From Ureibacillus sp035555915 (lineage in GTDB: Bacteria > Bacillota > Bacilli > Bacillales_A > Planococcaceae): DNA of 64,000 nt. Under the pieces are notes generated by a model. The model searched no databases. It was not told the DNA's origin and worked only from the letters and a program-made list of their open reading frames with translations. Location of the stretch: positions 14,266 through 78,265 of the forward strand of contig DATMGC010000030.1 in the NCBI GenBank assembly GCA_035555915.1. Direction: 5' to 3'. The translations under genes and the position numbers were made by a program. Shown one piece after another: positions 51,291 through 61,299 of the stretch; position 1 is the stretch's first letter, and the number at the start of each line of letters is the position of its first letter.

Positions 51291-51512
51291 ATCGAATTAA
51301 CACGATTAAATGGTAAATCTTTTTCTTTAAACGCATTATACATAGAGTTGGTTGAATCATTTCCGGATACAACCATTACGTTAACAAATGGTAGGAAATT
51401 TATTGTAATGGAAACTGAAGAACAAGTTCGAAAAAAAGTAGCACAATTTTATAGAAGTATTCACCTATTATCCAACCCGAATTTGCGAGGCGATGACAAT
51501 GAAGAACAATAA
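51288..51512 (+). CDS. swrD: Swarming motility protein SwrD
   Basis: A 74-residue FlbD-family protein that B. subtilis needs for full flagellar motor power (ylzI). It starts MIELTRLNGKSFSLNALYIE, close to the B. subtilis N-terminus, which fixes the ATG. PDTTITLTNGRKFIVMETEE follows. The position between flgE and fliL is conserved. Its ribosome binding site is separated by a hairpin (see 51245-51290). fliL starts inside its last 14 nt. Confidence 0.92.
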   Translation: MIELTRLNGKSFSLNALYIELVESFPDTTITLTNGRKFIVMETEEQVRKKVAQFYRSIHLLSNPNLRGDDNEEQ

Positions 51513-51927
51513 ATTATTAACAGTAATGCTTATTATTTTAGTGTCCATTACATTAGTTGGAGTTGTAATTTTAGTTCTACTAACACAGTTTAATAAACAA
51601 ACGACTCAAGATGAACCTTCAATTGATGAGATAGTTGAAGCTTCAGTTGATGTAAATGAGATTACAACAAATCTTGCTGATAATAAAATCGTTATGCTCT
51701 CATTAAAAATACAAACAGATAGTAAAAAAGCAGCGGAAGAACTTACGAAACGTGATTTCCAAACAAAAAATTTAGTTATTACACAACTTTCTGAAATGAC
51801 TGCAGAAGATTTGAAAGGAAAAGAAGGAAAAACAACTTTTGAATCTACGATAAAATCACAATTAAATAAGTTGATGCAAGAGGGAGAAGTACAACAAGTT
51901 TACATTACCTCCTACATCATCCAATAA
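51499..51927 (+). CDS. fliL: Flagellar basal body-associated protein FliL
   Basis: Single-pass membrane protein near the stator (142 aa). The membrane segment is LLTVMLIILVSITLVGVVIL near residues 6-28. The outer domain contains NLADNKIVMLSLKIQTDSKK and LNKLMQEGEVQQVYITSYII. ATG 51499 is chosen because GCGAGG at 51485-51490 lies 8 nt upstream; ATG 51493 sits only 2 nt away. It overlaps swrD. Confidence 0.94.
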   Translation: MKNNKLLTVMLIILVSITLVGVVILVLLTQFNKQTTQDEPSIDEIVEASVDVNEITTNLADNKIVMLSLKIQTDSKKAAEELTKRDFQTKNLVITQLSEMTAEDLKGKEGKTTFESTIKSQLNKLMQEGEVQQVYITSYIIQ

Positions 51928-51963
51928 TACAAGTGCGAAACATCACGAAATGGAGGTGGGCAA

Positions 51964-52962
51964 ATGGCAGGAGATGTATTATCTCAATCCGAAATTGATG
52001 CGCTACTTTCGGCCATATCGACCGGTGAAATGTCAGCAGATGACATGAAAAAGGAAGATGAGAAGAAAAAAGTAAAAATATATGATTTTAAAAGAGCTCT
52101 TCGTTTTTCAAAAGATCAAATCCGAAGTTTGACCCGTATACATGAAAATTTTGCTAGATTGTTAACAACATTCTTTTCAGCTCAGTTAAGAACATATGTA
52201 CAGATTACAGTTGCTTCAGTTGATCAAATTCCTTTCGAAGAATTTGTGCGTTCTATACCAAATATGACATTAATAAATGTGTTTGAAGTCCCACCGTTAG
52301 ATGGTAATATCTTAATGGAGATCAACCCTAATATTGCGTACTCCATGCTAGATCGTTTAATGGGTGGTGGCAGTGGCTCAAGCTATAGTAATGTTGCAAA
52401 TTTAACTGAAATTGAACAAAGAATCATGACGAATCTATTTGAGCGATCCTTCGATAGTCTTCGGGAAGCTTGGGAAACAGTTGCTGAAATAGACCCGAAT
52501 TTTGTGGAATTAGAAGTAAATCCGCAATTCTTACAAATGATTTCACCAAATGAAACCGTGATTGTAATTTCATTAAATACACTAATTGGTGATACAACGG
52601 GTATGATTAACATTTGTATACCTCATGTTGTCTTAGAGCCAATAATAAAAAATTTATCAGTTCAATATTGGATGCAATCTAATACAAAAGAAGCTTCTCC
52701 AGAGCAATCTCAAATGTTAGAAAGACGTGTGAAGCAAGCACAATTACCATTAGTTGCAGAACTTGGTACAACGTCAATTTCAATTGAAGATTTCTTATAT
52801 ATGAATATTGGAGATGTCGTCCAATTGGACCAACATATTGATGACCCGCTTATACTAAAAGTTGGGACTTTGCCGAAATTTACTGTACAGCCAGGTAAAC
52901 GAAATAAAAAAATGGCCATCCAAATTATCGCACCATTAGAAGGAGGAGACGAAGATGAGTGA
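51964..52962 (+). CDS. fliM: Flagellar motor switch protein FliM
   Basis: C-ring protein (332 aa). The N-terminal peptide MAGDVLSQSEIDALLSAIS binds CheY-P. The middle domain includes IHENFARLLTTFFSAQLRT and the GGxG-type segment MGGGSGSSY near 138. A C-terminal SpoA/FliN-like domain follows (LVAELGTTSISIEDFL). ATG 51964 follows TGGAGGTGG. The end overlaps fliY by 8 nt. Confidence 0.97.
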   Translation: MAGDVLSQSEIDALLSAISTGEMSADDMKKEDEKKKVKIYDFKRALRFSKDQIRSLTRIHENFARLLTTFFSAQLRTYVQITVASVDQIPFEEFVRSIPNMTLINVFEVPPLDGNILMEINPNIAYSMLDRLMGGGSGSSYSNVANLTEIEQRIMTNLFERSFDSLREAWETVAEIDPNFVELEVNPQFLQMISPNETVIVISLNTLIGDTTGMINICIPHVVLEPIIKNLSVQYWMQSNTKEASPEQSQMLERRVKQAQLPLVAELGTTSISIEDFLYMNIGDVVQLDQHIDDPLILKVGTLPKFTVQPGKRNKKMAIQIIAPLEGGDEDE

Positions 52963-54214
52963 GGGTATGCTCTCCCAAGAAGAGATTGAAGCATTATTAA
53001 GAGGCGAATCGTTAGATGATAAGGTTAATGATTTAGCATCTGAATCTTCTGTTGATAACCAACCACTACATGTAGAAGATTATTTAGATCCAATGGAACA
53101 AGATGCTTTAGGTGAAGTAGGGAATATCTCATTTGGTAGCTCAGCAACTGCGCTATCAACTCTTTTAGGACAAAAAGTAGATATTACAACACCAATCGTT
53201 TCAATTCTAAATAGAAATAAGTTAGAAGAAGAGTTTCCTCATCCCTATGTAGCAATACAAGTAGAATATACTACAGGATTATCTGGGGCAAACTTATTAG
53301 TTATTAAACAAGAAGATGCTGCAATTATTGCAGACTTAATGCTTGGTGGAATGGGCTTAAATCCAAGTGCTGATTTAAATGAAATTCAACTTAGTGCAGT
53401 GCAAGAAGCGATGAATCAGATGATGGGTTCAGCAGCGACTTCTATGTCCACTGTATTTAATAAAAAAGTAGATATTTCACCACCTAGTATTGATCTGATG
53501 AATTTATCGAAAAATGTGGGAACTGATCAAATTCCTAATGACGAGTTATTAGTAAAGGTATCATTCCGTTTAAAAGTTGGGACATTAATTGATTCAAATT
53601 TAATGCAATTATACCCACTTGAATTCGGGAAAAAAATTGTTAAGACATTGCTTGGTGAAGAAGAAGCTAACACTGTACCTGTTGATGTACCGCAACCTGC
53701 TACAAGTCTAAATATGACTTCGACAGCTCAACCGGTACAGCAGCCAATTCAACAACAACCGGTTCAGCAACCAATGCAACAGCAGGTACAGCAACAACCA
53801 CAACCACCTGCTTCTCAACAGCATGCTGCAACCACATATCAAGAAATGCCAACGAGCTATGCGATGCCTACATATCAACCACCGCAACAGCCTGTAAATG
53901 TTCAGCAAGCTCAATTTACAGCATTTGAAAATACACAGATTACGAAAGAAGAAGCACGTAATTTAAATATGTTGCTTGATATTCCTTTACAAGTTACGGT
54001 GGAGCTTGGACGTACAAAACATTCGGTAAAAGAAATACTACAACTAACGTCAGGCTCAATCATTGAGTTGGACAAGTTAGCTGGGGAGCCAGTAGATATT
54101 TTAGTAAATAGCCGTTTAATTGCTAAAGGGGAAGTAGTCGTAATCGATGAAAACTTTGGTGTACGTATTACGGATATAATGAGTCAGTCAGAACGAATAA
54201 ACAATTTGAGATAG
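52955..54214 (+). CDS. fliY: Flagellar motor switch phosphatase FliY
   Basis: C-ring protein and CheY-P phosphatase (419 aa). The N-terminal CheY-P-binding peptide MLSQEEIEALLRG is followed by a CheC-like domain with two phosphatase centres: DALGEVGNISFGSSATAL near 49 and LSAVQEAMNQMMGSAAT near 149. A Gln/Pro-rich linker spans about 248-318 (QPVQQPIQQQPVQQP). The C-terminal FliN (SpoA) domain spans about 335-415 (LDIPLQVTVELGRTKHSVK). ATG 52955 follows GGAGGAGA. Confidence 0.97.
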   Translation: MSEGMLSQEEIEALLRGESLDDKVNDLASESSVDNQPLHVEDYLDPMEQDALGEVGNISFGSSATALSTLLGQKVDITTPIVSILNRNKLEEEFPHPYVAIQVEYTTGLSGANLLVIKQEDAAIIADLMLGGMGLNPSADLNEIQLSAVQEAMNQMMGSAATSMSTVFNKKVDISPPSIDLMNLSKNVGTDQIPNDELLVKVSFRLKVGTLIDSNLMQLYPLEFGKKIVKTLLGEEEANTVPVDVPQPATSLNMTSTAQPVQQPIQQQPVQQPMQQQVQQQPQPPASQQHAATTYQEMPTSYAMPTYQPPQQPVNVQQAQFTAFENTQITKEEARNLNMLLDIPLQVTVELGRTKHSVKEILQLTSGSIIELDKLAGEPVDILVNSRLIAKGEVVVIDENFGVRITDIMSQSERINNLR

Positions 54215-54235
54215 GATTATTTGGAGGGATTAACA

Positions 54236-54598
54236 ATGTCTAAGAAGATTTTAATAGTAGACGATGCAGCATTCATGCGCATGATGATTAAGGATATTTT
54301 AACAAAAAATGGATATGAAGTAGTTGGAGAAGCTGCTGACGGAGTTCAAGCGGTTGAAAAATACAGCGAATTAAACCCTGATTTAGTAACAATGGATATT
54401 ACAATGCCTGAAATGGACGGAATTGCTGCGTTAAAAGCAATCAAAGCGACAGATCCAAATGCAACAATTATTATGTGTTCCGCTATGGGACAACAAGCGA
54501 TGGTTATTGATGCCATTCAAGCTGGAGCAAAAGACTTTATCGTAAAACCATTCCAAGCTGACCGTGTAATTGAAGCAATTCAAAAAGCATTAGGTTGA
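54236..54598 (+). CDS. cheY: Chemotaxis response regulator CheY
   Basis: Single-domain receiver (120 aa). The acidic pocket is Asp9/Asp10 (IVDDAAFMR) and the phosphorylated Asp54 (VTMDITMPEMDG); Ser86 region is CSAMGQQ and Lys is in VKPF near 104. Its phosphorylated form acts on FliM and FliY, encoded just upstream. ATG 54236 follows GGAGGGA; an upstream in-frame start at 54221 lies before that site and was not chosen. Confidence 0.97.
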   Translation: MSKKILIVDDAAFMRMMIKDILTKNGYEVVGEAADGVQAVEKYSELNPDLVTMDITMPEMDGIAALKAIKATDPNATIIMCSAMGQQAMVIDAIQAGAKDFIVKPFQADRVIEAIQKALG

Positions 54599-54602
54599 TC
54601 AA

Positions 54603-55277
54603 ATGAACGGAAAAGGTTATGCAATCGCTCGTATTTGTTTTGCATTCTTAGTGGCATTAACTTTTCTGGCACCAACTAATTTTGCTTTTGCTGCAAATGG
54701 TAGTCAATCGGTTACTGAATGTTGGCAAAACCCTCAAGCAGAAGGTTGTGAAGAAAACCCATCTGCTGATGATGAAAGTTCATCATCGGCAGATGTCGGC
54801 TTAGGTCTTTGGGATTATATGAAAATGTTATTTGCTCTCGTTTTTGTGTTGGCACTTTTACTATTTGTACTTAAATTTCTGAATAAGAAAAGCGCAAATT
54901 ATCAACAAAATAGTGTCGTACGCAATATTGGGGGAATTTCTGTAGGTGCACAAAAATCAGTTCAACTTCTTCATATTGGCGATAAACTCTATATCGTCGG
55001 TGTAGGTGAGGATGTTCAACTGATCAAAGAAATTGATGATCCAGAAGAAGTAGAACAATTATTACAAATCTATAATGATAAACAAATTTCAGGTAGTTCA
55101 ACACCTTATATAGTAGATCTTGTTAAAAAGTTAAAACATAAGAACACAGAAGAAGAAACCGAAAAAACCCAATCAAATCCAAACTTTGGTGAGATGTTAA
55201 ATAAACGACTTACTGAACTTACTAAAACAAGAAAAAATGAATTGGATAAATGGAAGGAAAAGGAGAAGGATAAGTAA
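54603..55277 (+). CDS. fliO: Flagellar export gate protein FliO (FliZ)
   Basis: FliO-family assembly factor of the export gate (224 aa; called fliZ in B. subtilis). A signal peptide (about 1-31, ending NFAFA) is followed by an acidic Ser-rich stretch, one membrane segment near 76-96 (MLFALVFVLALLLFVLKFL), then a cytoplasmic FliO domain (GGISVGAQKSVQLLHIGDK) and a highly charged Lys/Glu tail. The ribosome binding site is weak. It shares one base with the fliP start. Confidence 0.88.
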   Translation: MNGKGYAIARICFAFLVALTFLAPTNFAFAANGSQSVTECWQNPQAEGCEENPSADDESSSSADVGLGLWDYMKMLFALVFVLALLLFVLKFLNKKSANYQQNSVVRNIGGISVGAQKSVQLLHIGDKLYIVGVGEDVQLIKEIDDPEEVEQLLQIYNDKQISGSSTPYIVDLVKKLKHKNTEEETEKTQSNPNFGEMLNKRLTELTKTRKNELDKWKEKEKDK

Positions 55278-55942
55278 TGGACCAATTTCTCTCATACTTC
55301 TCTGAAAATGACCCAACCAATGTTTCAACTTCTGTAAAATTACTGCTTGTTTTAACTGTACTATCTATAGCACCAAGTATTCTAATATTAATGACATCCT
55401 TTGCACGGATTATGATTGTGCTTTCTTTTACAAGAACAGCATTAGCGACAAATACGTCGCCACCCAACCAAGTACTAATTGGTTTAGCTTTATTTTTAAC
55501 TTTCTTTATCATGGCGCCTACATTCCAAGAAGTGAATGAACAGGCACTTCAGCCATTATTTAATGAAGAAATTACCTTAGACGAGGCATATGATCGAGCT
55601 AGTATTCCATTTAAACAATTTATGGCACAGCATACGAGACAAAAGGATTTACAACTTTTCTTGGATTACAATCAAGTAGAAAGACCGGAATCAGTGGAAA
55701 AGATTCCATTGACAATGATTGTTCCAGCCTTTGCTTTAAGTGAAATTAAAACAGCATTTCAAATAGGATTTATGATTTTTATTCCATTTTTAGTAATTGA
55801 TATGGTAGTAGCAAGTGTCCTTATGTCAATGGGGATGATGATGCTTCCACCGGTAATGATTTCATTACCGTTTAAAATCTTATTATTTATATTAGTAGAT
55901 GGATGGTACTTAGTGATTAAATCTTTACTTCAAAGTTTTTAG
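55277..55942 (+). CDS. fliP: Flagellar biosynthetic protein FliP
   Basis: Core export-gate protein (221 aa). Four membrane segments are visible, near 17-38, 55-75, 165-185 and 190-215. The family signature segments are APSILILMTSFARIMIVLS and IPFLVIDMVVASVLMSMGMM. It lacks the long N-terminal signal peptide of enterobacterial FliP. It forms the gate with FliQ and FliR, encoded next. Confidence 0.97.
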   Translation: MDQFLSYFSENDPTNVSTSVKLLLVLTVLSIAPSILILMTSFARIMIVLSFTRTALATNTSPPNQVLIGLALFLTFFIMAPTFQEVNEQALQPLFNEEITLDEAYDRASIPFKQFMAQHTRQKDLQLFLDYNQVERPESVEKIPLTMIVPAFALSEIKTAFQIGFMIFIPFLVIDMVVASVLMSMGMMMLPPVMISLPFKILLFILVDGWYLVIKSLLQSF

Positions 55943-55954
55943 GGGATGATATAA

Positions 55955-56224
55955 ATGACGCAGGAAATGGTCATTGAAATTGCAGAGCAAGCGATATGGG
56001 TTGTCCTCATTGTTTCTGGACCTCTGCTACTGATTGCTCTTATAGTCGGCTTACTTGTTAGTATTTTCCAAGCCACGACATCAATTCAAGAGCAAACATT
56101 AGCTTTCGTACCGAAAATAGTCGCGGTTTTAGTGGCAATTATCTTTTTTGGCCCATGGATGATTTCACAAATGACTTCATATGTTACTGACATTCTAGAT
56201 AATTTAACTCGGTATATAGGGTGA
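55955..56224 (+). CDS. fliQ: Flagellar biosynthetic protein FliQ
   Basis: Small gate subunit (89 aa) with two membrane segments near residues 13-36 and 50-72. QATTSIQEQTLAFVPKI between them is the conserved family loop. ATG 55955 has GGGGATGA 8-13 nt upstream. Four bases separate it from fliR. Confidence 0.96.
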   Translation: MTQEMVIEIAEQAIWVVLIVSGPLLLIALIVGLLVSIFQATTSIQEQTLAFVPKIVAVLVAIIFFGPWMISQMTSYVTDILDNLTRYIG

Positions 56225-56228
56225 TGAA

Positions 56229-57005
56229 ATGACAGAAATCATTCCTCAAATTTCCGTTTTAGTATTAGTAATGGTCAGAGTTTCTGCTTTTTTTGTATCA
56301 GTCCCTTTTTTTTCATACAGTAGAATTCCGATGCAATTGAGGATAGCTTTCTCAGTGATTTTTTCTTGGATGATGTATTACACATTAAATGTAGAAGCAA
56401 TCCCAATTGACGGTAATTACATATTACTTGTTTTAAAAGAAGCGATTATCGGTTTAACCATTGGTCTTGTTGCTTTTATCATCATGACAGCTGTTCAAAT
56501 AGCAGGTGGATTTATTGATTTTGAAATGGGTTTTACAATGGCAAACGTAATCGATCCGCAAACAGGAGCTCAGACCCCTTTAATGGGTCAATTTTTTAAT
56601 TTTTTAATTCTATTTGTATTACTTATGATAAACGGGCATCATTTGATTTTAGATGGTATTTATTATAGCTATCAATTTTTGCCAATTGATCAGGTTTTTC
56701 CGAATTTCGGTGATGAAAATATTATTGAATTTCTTCTTAAAACCTTTAGTTCTGTTTTTGCAATTGCCTTTCAAATGTCTGCACCTGTTGTAGCAACTTT
56801 ATTTTTAGTGACAATGGCGTTAGGAATAACAGCTAAAACCGTACCGCAACTTAATATTTTTGTTGTTGGTTTCCCGATAAAGATTGCAGTTGGTTTTCTA
56901 GTGTTAATTGTCTCGCTGGGTGTAATGATTGAAGTGATGGAAAAAGTAATAGAAATGATGATACTCTCGATGCGTGATTTCATGCAATTATTAGGTGGTG
57001 CATAA
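56229..57005 (+). CDS. fliR: Flagellar biosynthetic protein FliR
   Basis: Gate subunit (258 aa) with about six membrane segments. Conserved segments are VLVMVRVSAFFVSVPFFS near the start, FEMGFTMANVIDPQTGAQTP near 98 and APVVATLFLVTMALGITAKT near 180. It packs with FliP and FliQ and adjoins FlhB. ATG 56229 follows GGGTGATGA. flhB begins 3 nt after its stop. Confidence 0.96.
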   Translation: MTEIIPQISVLVLVMVRVSAFFVSVPFFSYSRIPMQLRIAFSVIFSWMMYYTLNVEAIPIDGNYILLVLKEAIIGLTIGLVAFIIMTAVQIAGGFIDFEMGFTMANVIDPQTGAQTPLMGQFFNFLILFVLLMINGHHLILDGIYYSYQFLPIDQVFPNFGDENIIEFLLKTFSSVFAIAFQMSAPVVATLFLVTMALGITAKTVPQLNIFVVGFPIKIAVGFLVLIVSLGVMIEVMEKVIEMMILSMRDFMQLLGGA

Positions 57006-57008
57006 AGC

Positions 57009-58097
57009 ATGGAGTTATTACTTACATTAGATTTACAGTTTTTTGCCGGGGACAAGACAGAAAAAGCAACACCAAAAAAGCGGCAGGATGCTAGAAAAAA
57101 AGGGCAGGTTGTTAAAAGTCAGGACGTAACTGCAGCAATCGTTTTACTGTTATTGTTTTTATTTTTATATGTGACGGGCCCAATGATGTTAGAAGGTATA
57201 TTTGGCTTCCTACATCAAGCCTTTGAAAAGAACATATTAATTGAAACCTTAACAACTGATACAGTGATGCAAATGTACACAGATTCTATAAAAGAGATGG
57301 CAATGATTATTTTGCCTTTTATGGCCATTGCTGTTTTTGCGGGAATCGGTGCGAACTTCATGCAGTTCGGTTTCCTTTTTTCGACAGAGCCGCTGAAATT
57401 AGATCTAAAAAAGATGGACCCGATAAAAGGTATTAAGAAAATTATCTCGGTTCGAGCTATTGTCAACCTAATTAAATCTCTATTAAAAATAACATTTATT
57501 GGAACGGTAACTGTTACGATCATTTGGATGAACCTAGACCAGGTATTATCGTTATCATTCCAAAATCCTTGGGACACCTTAAGAGCAGTAGCAAAGTTAA
57601 CGGGCTTAATGGGGATAGCGGCTTCATTGACACTTGTTGTCATCGCACTCATTGATTACATATATGAAAAATACGAGTATGAAAAACAATTGAAAATGTC
57701 GAAACAAGACATTAAAGACGAATACAAAAACGCTGAAGGTGACCCGAAGATTAAATCCAAAATCAAACAACGTCAAAGAGAGATGGCGATGCGACGAATG
57801 ATGCAGGAAATTCCAAATGCAGATGTCGTTATCACCAATCCAACTCACTATGCCATAGCGCTCAAGTATGACGAGCAAAATATGGAAGCGCCTAAAGTTG
57901 TTGCAAAAGGAACTGACTATGTAGCGCAAAAAATTAAATTAATTGCAAAAGAAAATGATGTTGTAATGGTTGAAAATCGTCCTTTAGCTAGGGCGATGTA
58001 CGATCAAGTTGAGATTGGTCAACAGGTTCCAGAAGAATTCTTTAAAGCAATAGCAGAAATATTAGCTTATGTTTATCGAATAAAGCGTAAAATTTAG
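57009..58097 (+). CDS. flhB: Flagellar export specificity switch protein FlhB
   Basis: Membrane protein (362 aa) that switches export from hook to filament subunits. Four membrane segments span about 36-210. The cytoplasmic domain carries the autocleavage motif Asn277-Pro278-Thr279-His280 (ITNPTHYAIALKY). The sequence DKTEKATPKKRQDARKKGQV near 18 is the N-terminal signature. ATG 57009 has a weak upstream site. YlqH at 30071-30358 is a stand-alone relative of its C-terminal part. Confidence 0.97.
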   Translation: MELLLTLDLQFFAGDKTEKATPKKRQDARKKGQVVKSQDVTAAIVLLLLFLFLYVTGPMMLEGIFGFLHQAFEKNILIETLTTDTVMQMYTDSIKEMAMIILPFMAIAVFAGIGANFMQFGFLFSTEPLKLDLKKMDPIKGIKKIISVRAIVNLIKSLLKITFIGTVTVTIIWMNLDQVLSLSFQNPWDTLRAVAKLTGLMGIAASLTLVVIALIDYIYEKYEYEKQLKMSKQDIKDEYKNAEGDPKIKSKIKQRQREMAMRRMMQEIPNADVVITNPTHYAIALKYDEQNMEAPKVVAKGTDYVAQKIKLIAKENDVVMVENRPLARAMYDQVEIGQQVPEEFFKAIAEILAYVYRIKRKI

Positions 58098-58117
58098 ACC
58101 ATAGTAGGAGGGACAAC

Positions 58118-60157
58118 ATGAAAATTCGTGACATAGGTGTTTTAGCTGCAGTAATTATGATTGTAGCAATGCTCATTATCCCTCTACCGACATGGTTATT
58201 AAGCTTTTTAATCATTATTAATATTACATTGTCATTATTAGTGTTATTAGTGGCCATGAATATGAAAGAAGCATTAGATTTCGCCATTTTCCCTTCAATC
58301 ATCCTGTTATTAACATTATTCCGATTGGGATTAAGTATATCTACGACTCGTGCTATCTTATCTCAAGGTAATGCGGGAGATGTTGTTGAAACATTTGGAG
58401 AATTTGTAACAGGCGGGAATATCCTAGTCGGTTTAGTTATTTTCATGTTATTAGTAATTATTAACTTTATAGTTATTACAAAAGGTTCTGAACGTGTAGC
58501 AGAAGTTGCAGCACGTTTTACATTAGATGCAATGCCAGGGAAACAAATGAGTATCGATGCGGATTTAAATGCTGGGATGATTTCCGAAAAAGAAGCAAGA
58601 GAACGCCGTGAAAAAGTTTCCAAGGAATCGGATTTTTATGGAGCGATGGACGGGGCAACAAAATTTGTAAAAGGTGATGCCATTGCCTCTATTATTATGG
58701 TATTCATCAACTTACTTTTTGGGATTATCATTGGAATGATGCAGTTAGGTTACTCAATGGCCGATGCAGCTAATCATTTCTCCACGTTAACAGTGGGGGA
58801 TGGATTGGTTGCACAAATTCCAGCACTTCTTATTTCAACGGCAACAGGGATTGTTGTGACACGAGCGGCATCTGACGGTAATTTAGGTGAAGATATTGCA
58901 AATCAGTTATTTGCACAATCCAAATTGCTATATATTGCTGGAGGTTCAATCTTCCTATTAGGTCTTTTCACGCCACTTCCAGACTGGATTACAATGCCGA
59001 TTGCTGCTGTGTTAATTGGTGGCGCATATATGATTAACAATAAAAAGAAAAAGGCGGAAGATCCGGAAGAATTGCTTGAGATGGAAGAAGAAGTGGCGGC
59101 AGATACGATGAAAAGTCCTGAAAATGTCGTGAATCTCTTAAATGTAGACCCTATTGAATTTGAATTTGGATATGGGTTAATTCCGTTAGTTGATGCCAGT
59201 CAGGGTGGAGATTTATTAGACAGAGTGGTCATGATTCGAAGACAGTTGGCACTAGAATTGGGTATTGTAATACCAGTGGTACGTATACGAGATAATATCC
59301 AATTACAACCGAATGAATACCGAATCAAGATTAAGGGAAATGAAATGGCTAAAGGAGAGCTTCTACTTGATCACTATTTATCGATGAGTCCAGGAGATGA
59401 CGATTCAATTGAAGGGATTGAGACGATTGAGCCTTCCTTTGGGTTACCAGCTAAATGGATCACTGAAAAGGTGAAAGAAGATGCGGAAATGTTAGGGTAT
59501 ACAGTTGTAGATCCACCAAGTGTAGTTTCTACTCATTTAACTGAAATAATCCGCGCAAACGCTCATGAGTTATTAGGACGTCAAGAAACGAAGCAGTTAA
59601 TCGACCATTTACAAGAAAGCTATCCAATTTTAGTGGAAGAGCTAACACCAACGCCTTTATCTATTGGAGAAATCCAAAAAGTCTTGGCCAAACTATTAAA
59701 AGAAAATGTATCTATACGTAATTTACCTATTATTTTTGAAACATTAGCGGATTATGCTAAGTTAACAAGTGATACGGATGTATTAACTGAATATGTACGT
59801 CAAGGATTAGCTAGACAAATTACATCCCAATATGTATCAGGTGGGCCAAGCTTAAAAGTAATCACGATTCCTGGCAAGTTAGAGAAACTCATTGCAGATA
59901 GTGTTCAACAAACAGATCACGGTAACTATTTAGCAATGAATCCTCAAGATTCACAAAACGTGTTAGAGGCAATAGCGCAGGAAGTAGAGAAAGTCTCATT
60001 TATGGAACAATCTCCAATTATTTTATGTTCACCAGGTATACGGATGTACTTAAGACAATTAACAGAGCGTTATTTCGCACAAATTCCTATTTTGTCCTAT
60101 AACGAATTAGATGCAAATGTTGAAATTCAAAGTGTTGGAGTGGTGAATGTAGAATGA
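58118..60157 (+). CDS. flhA: Flagellar biosynthesis protein FlhA
   Basis: Largest export-gate component (679 aa). Seven to eight membrane segments lie within the first 310 residues. The conserved FHIPEP region is LDAMPGKQMSIDADLNAGMI near 145-165. The cytoplasmic domain (about 330-679) forms the substrate-docking ring. ATG 58118 follows AGGAGGGA. Its last 4 nt overlap flhF (ATGA). Confidence 0.98.
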   Translation: MKIRDIGVLAAVIMIVAMLIIPLPTWLLSFLIIINITLSLLVLLVAMNMKEALDFAIFPSIILLLTLFRLGLSISTTRAILSQGNAGDVVETFGEFVTGGNILVGLVIFMLLVIINFIVITKGSERVAEVAARFTLDAMPGKQMSIDADLNAGMISEKEARERREKVSKESDFYGAMDGATKFVKGDAIASIIMVFINLLFGIIIGMMQLGYSMADAANHFSTLTVGDGLVAQIPALLISTATGIVVTRAASDGNLGEDIANQLFAQSKLLYIAGGSIFLLGLFTPLPDWITMPIAAVLIGGAYMINNKKKKAEDPEELLEMEEEVAADTMKSPENVVNLLNVDPIEFEFGYGLIPLVDASQGGDLLDRVVMIRRQLALELGIVIPVVRIRDNIQLQPNEYRIKIKGNEMAKGELLLDHYLSMSPGDDDSIEGIETIEPSFGLPAKWITEKVKEDAEMLGYTVVDPPSVVSTHLTEIIRANAHELLGRQETKQLIDHLQESYPILVEELTPTPLSIGEIQKVLAKLLKENVSIRNLPIIFETLADYAKLTSDTDVLTEYVRQGLARQITSQYVSGGPSLKVITIPGKLEKLIADSVQQTDHGNYLAMNPQDSQNVLEAIAQEVEKVSFMEQSPIILCSPGIRMYLRQLTERYFAQIPILSYNELDANVEIQSVGVVNVE

Positions 60158-61299
60158 GAATGAAAAAATATACAGCACCTTCAATTTCAGAAGCGATGAA
60201 GTTAGTACGAGCAGAATTAGGTGAAGATGCAGTAATCATTAATTCAAAAGTGGTCACAACAAAAAAATTATTCGGGCTTATCAAACATAAGAATTTCGAA
60301 GTACTTGCTGGGGTTGACGAAGTGGAGACAAGACCAATGTCTCCACATCTTTTTGAAATACAAACAAATGGTTTAAACTATACGGAATCTGCAGAAGAAC
60401 CGAAAATACATATTGATAATACGTTATCAGATGAATTAAAAAGTGAAATTGCAGAATTGAAGTCGATGATGAAATCAATGCAAAAGCAAACATTTCAATC
60501 TGATTTACCTGAGAATTTTTTGCCTTTTTTTGACTTCTTGAAACGTCAGGAGCTTAATGAAGAGCTCATCACGACAATAAGTGATGAGCTCTTTGTGCAT
60601 CAAAAACAACAAAAAACACTGCTAACAGAAGACCAAATGAAAGAAATATCAAAACAAGTGCTCCGGAAATCCCTTGCAAATTTACCGATGGGCGGTCTTT
60701 CCTATGAAAAAAAATATATTAATGTACTTGGACCAACCGGTGTTGGGAAAACGACAACGATTGCTAAAATGGCGGCAAGAGCTGTATTAGAGAAAAAGAA
60801 GAAAATAGGGTTTATCACAACAGATACTTATCGAATAGCTGCAATCGAACAATTAAAAACTTATGCAAATCTATTACAAGCACCAGTCGAGATTGTCTAT
60901 AATGCCAATGATTATAAAAAAGCAATTGAAAAGTTTGAACATCTTGATTTAGTTTTTATCGATACAGCTGGAAGGAACTATAAAGAAGCAAAGTATGTAG
61001 ATGATTTAAAGCAAATGATTAACTTCGATGAGGAAGTAGAAGCATTTTTAGTGTTAGCTTTAACTTCAAAAGAAAGAGATATGGAAACGATAATTCAACA
61101 ATTTAGTGAAATTGCAATAGGTAAATATATCTTTACTAAGATTGATGAAACAAATTCTATTGGCACTATGTTTAGTTTAATGATTAAATATAATAAAGGA
61201 CTTGCTTACTATACAAATGGACAAGAAGTACCAGAAGATATAGAAGAAGCTAATTTAGAAGCAGTGCTTGAACTGTTCTTTCAAGGAGAATATAAATGA
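60154..61299 (+). CDS. flhF: Flagellar placement GTPase FlhF
   Basis: SRP-family GTPase (381 aa) that governs flagellar placement. A basic N-terminal B domain (KYTAPSISEAMKLVRAELG) precedes the NG domain, with GPTGVGKTTTIAKMA near 193, DTAGRNYKEAKYVDDLK near 270 and TKIDETNSIGTMFSL near 328. It pairs with its activator FlhG, encoded next. It overlaps flhA and flhG by 4 nt each. Confidence 0.97.
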   Translation: MRMKKYTAPSISEAMKLVRAELGEDAVIINSKVVTTKKLFGLIKHKNFEVLAGVDEVETRPMSPHLFEIQTNGLNYTESAEEPKIHIDNTLSDELKSEIAELKSMMKSMQKQTFQSDLPENFLPFFDFLKRQELNEELITTISDELFVHQKQQKTLLTEDQMKEISKQVLRKSLANLPMGGLSYEKKYINVLGPTGVGKTTTIAKMAARAVLEKKKKIGFITTDTYRIAAIEQLKTYANLLQAPVEIVYNANDYKKAIEKFEHLDLVFIDTAGRNYKEAKYVDDLKQMINFDEEVEAFLVLALTSKERDMETIIQQFSEIAIGKYIFTKIDETNSIGTMFSLMIKYNKGLAYYTNGQEVPEDIEEANLEAVLELFFQGEYK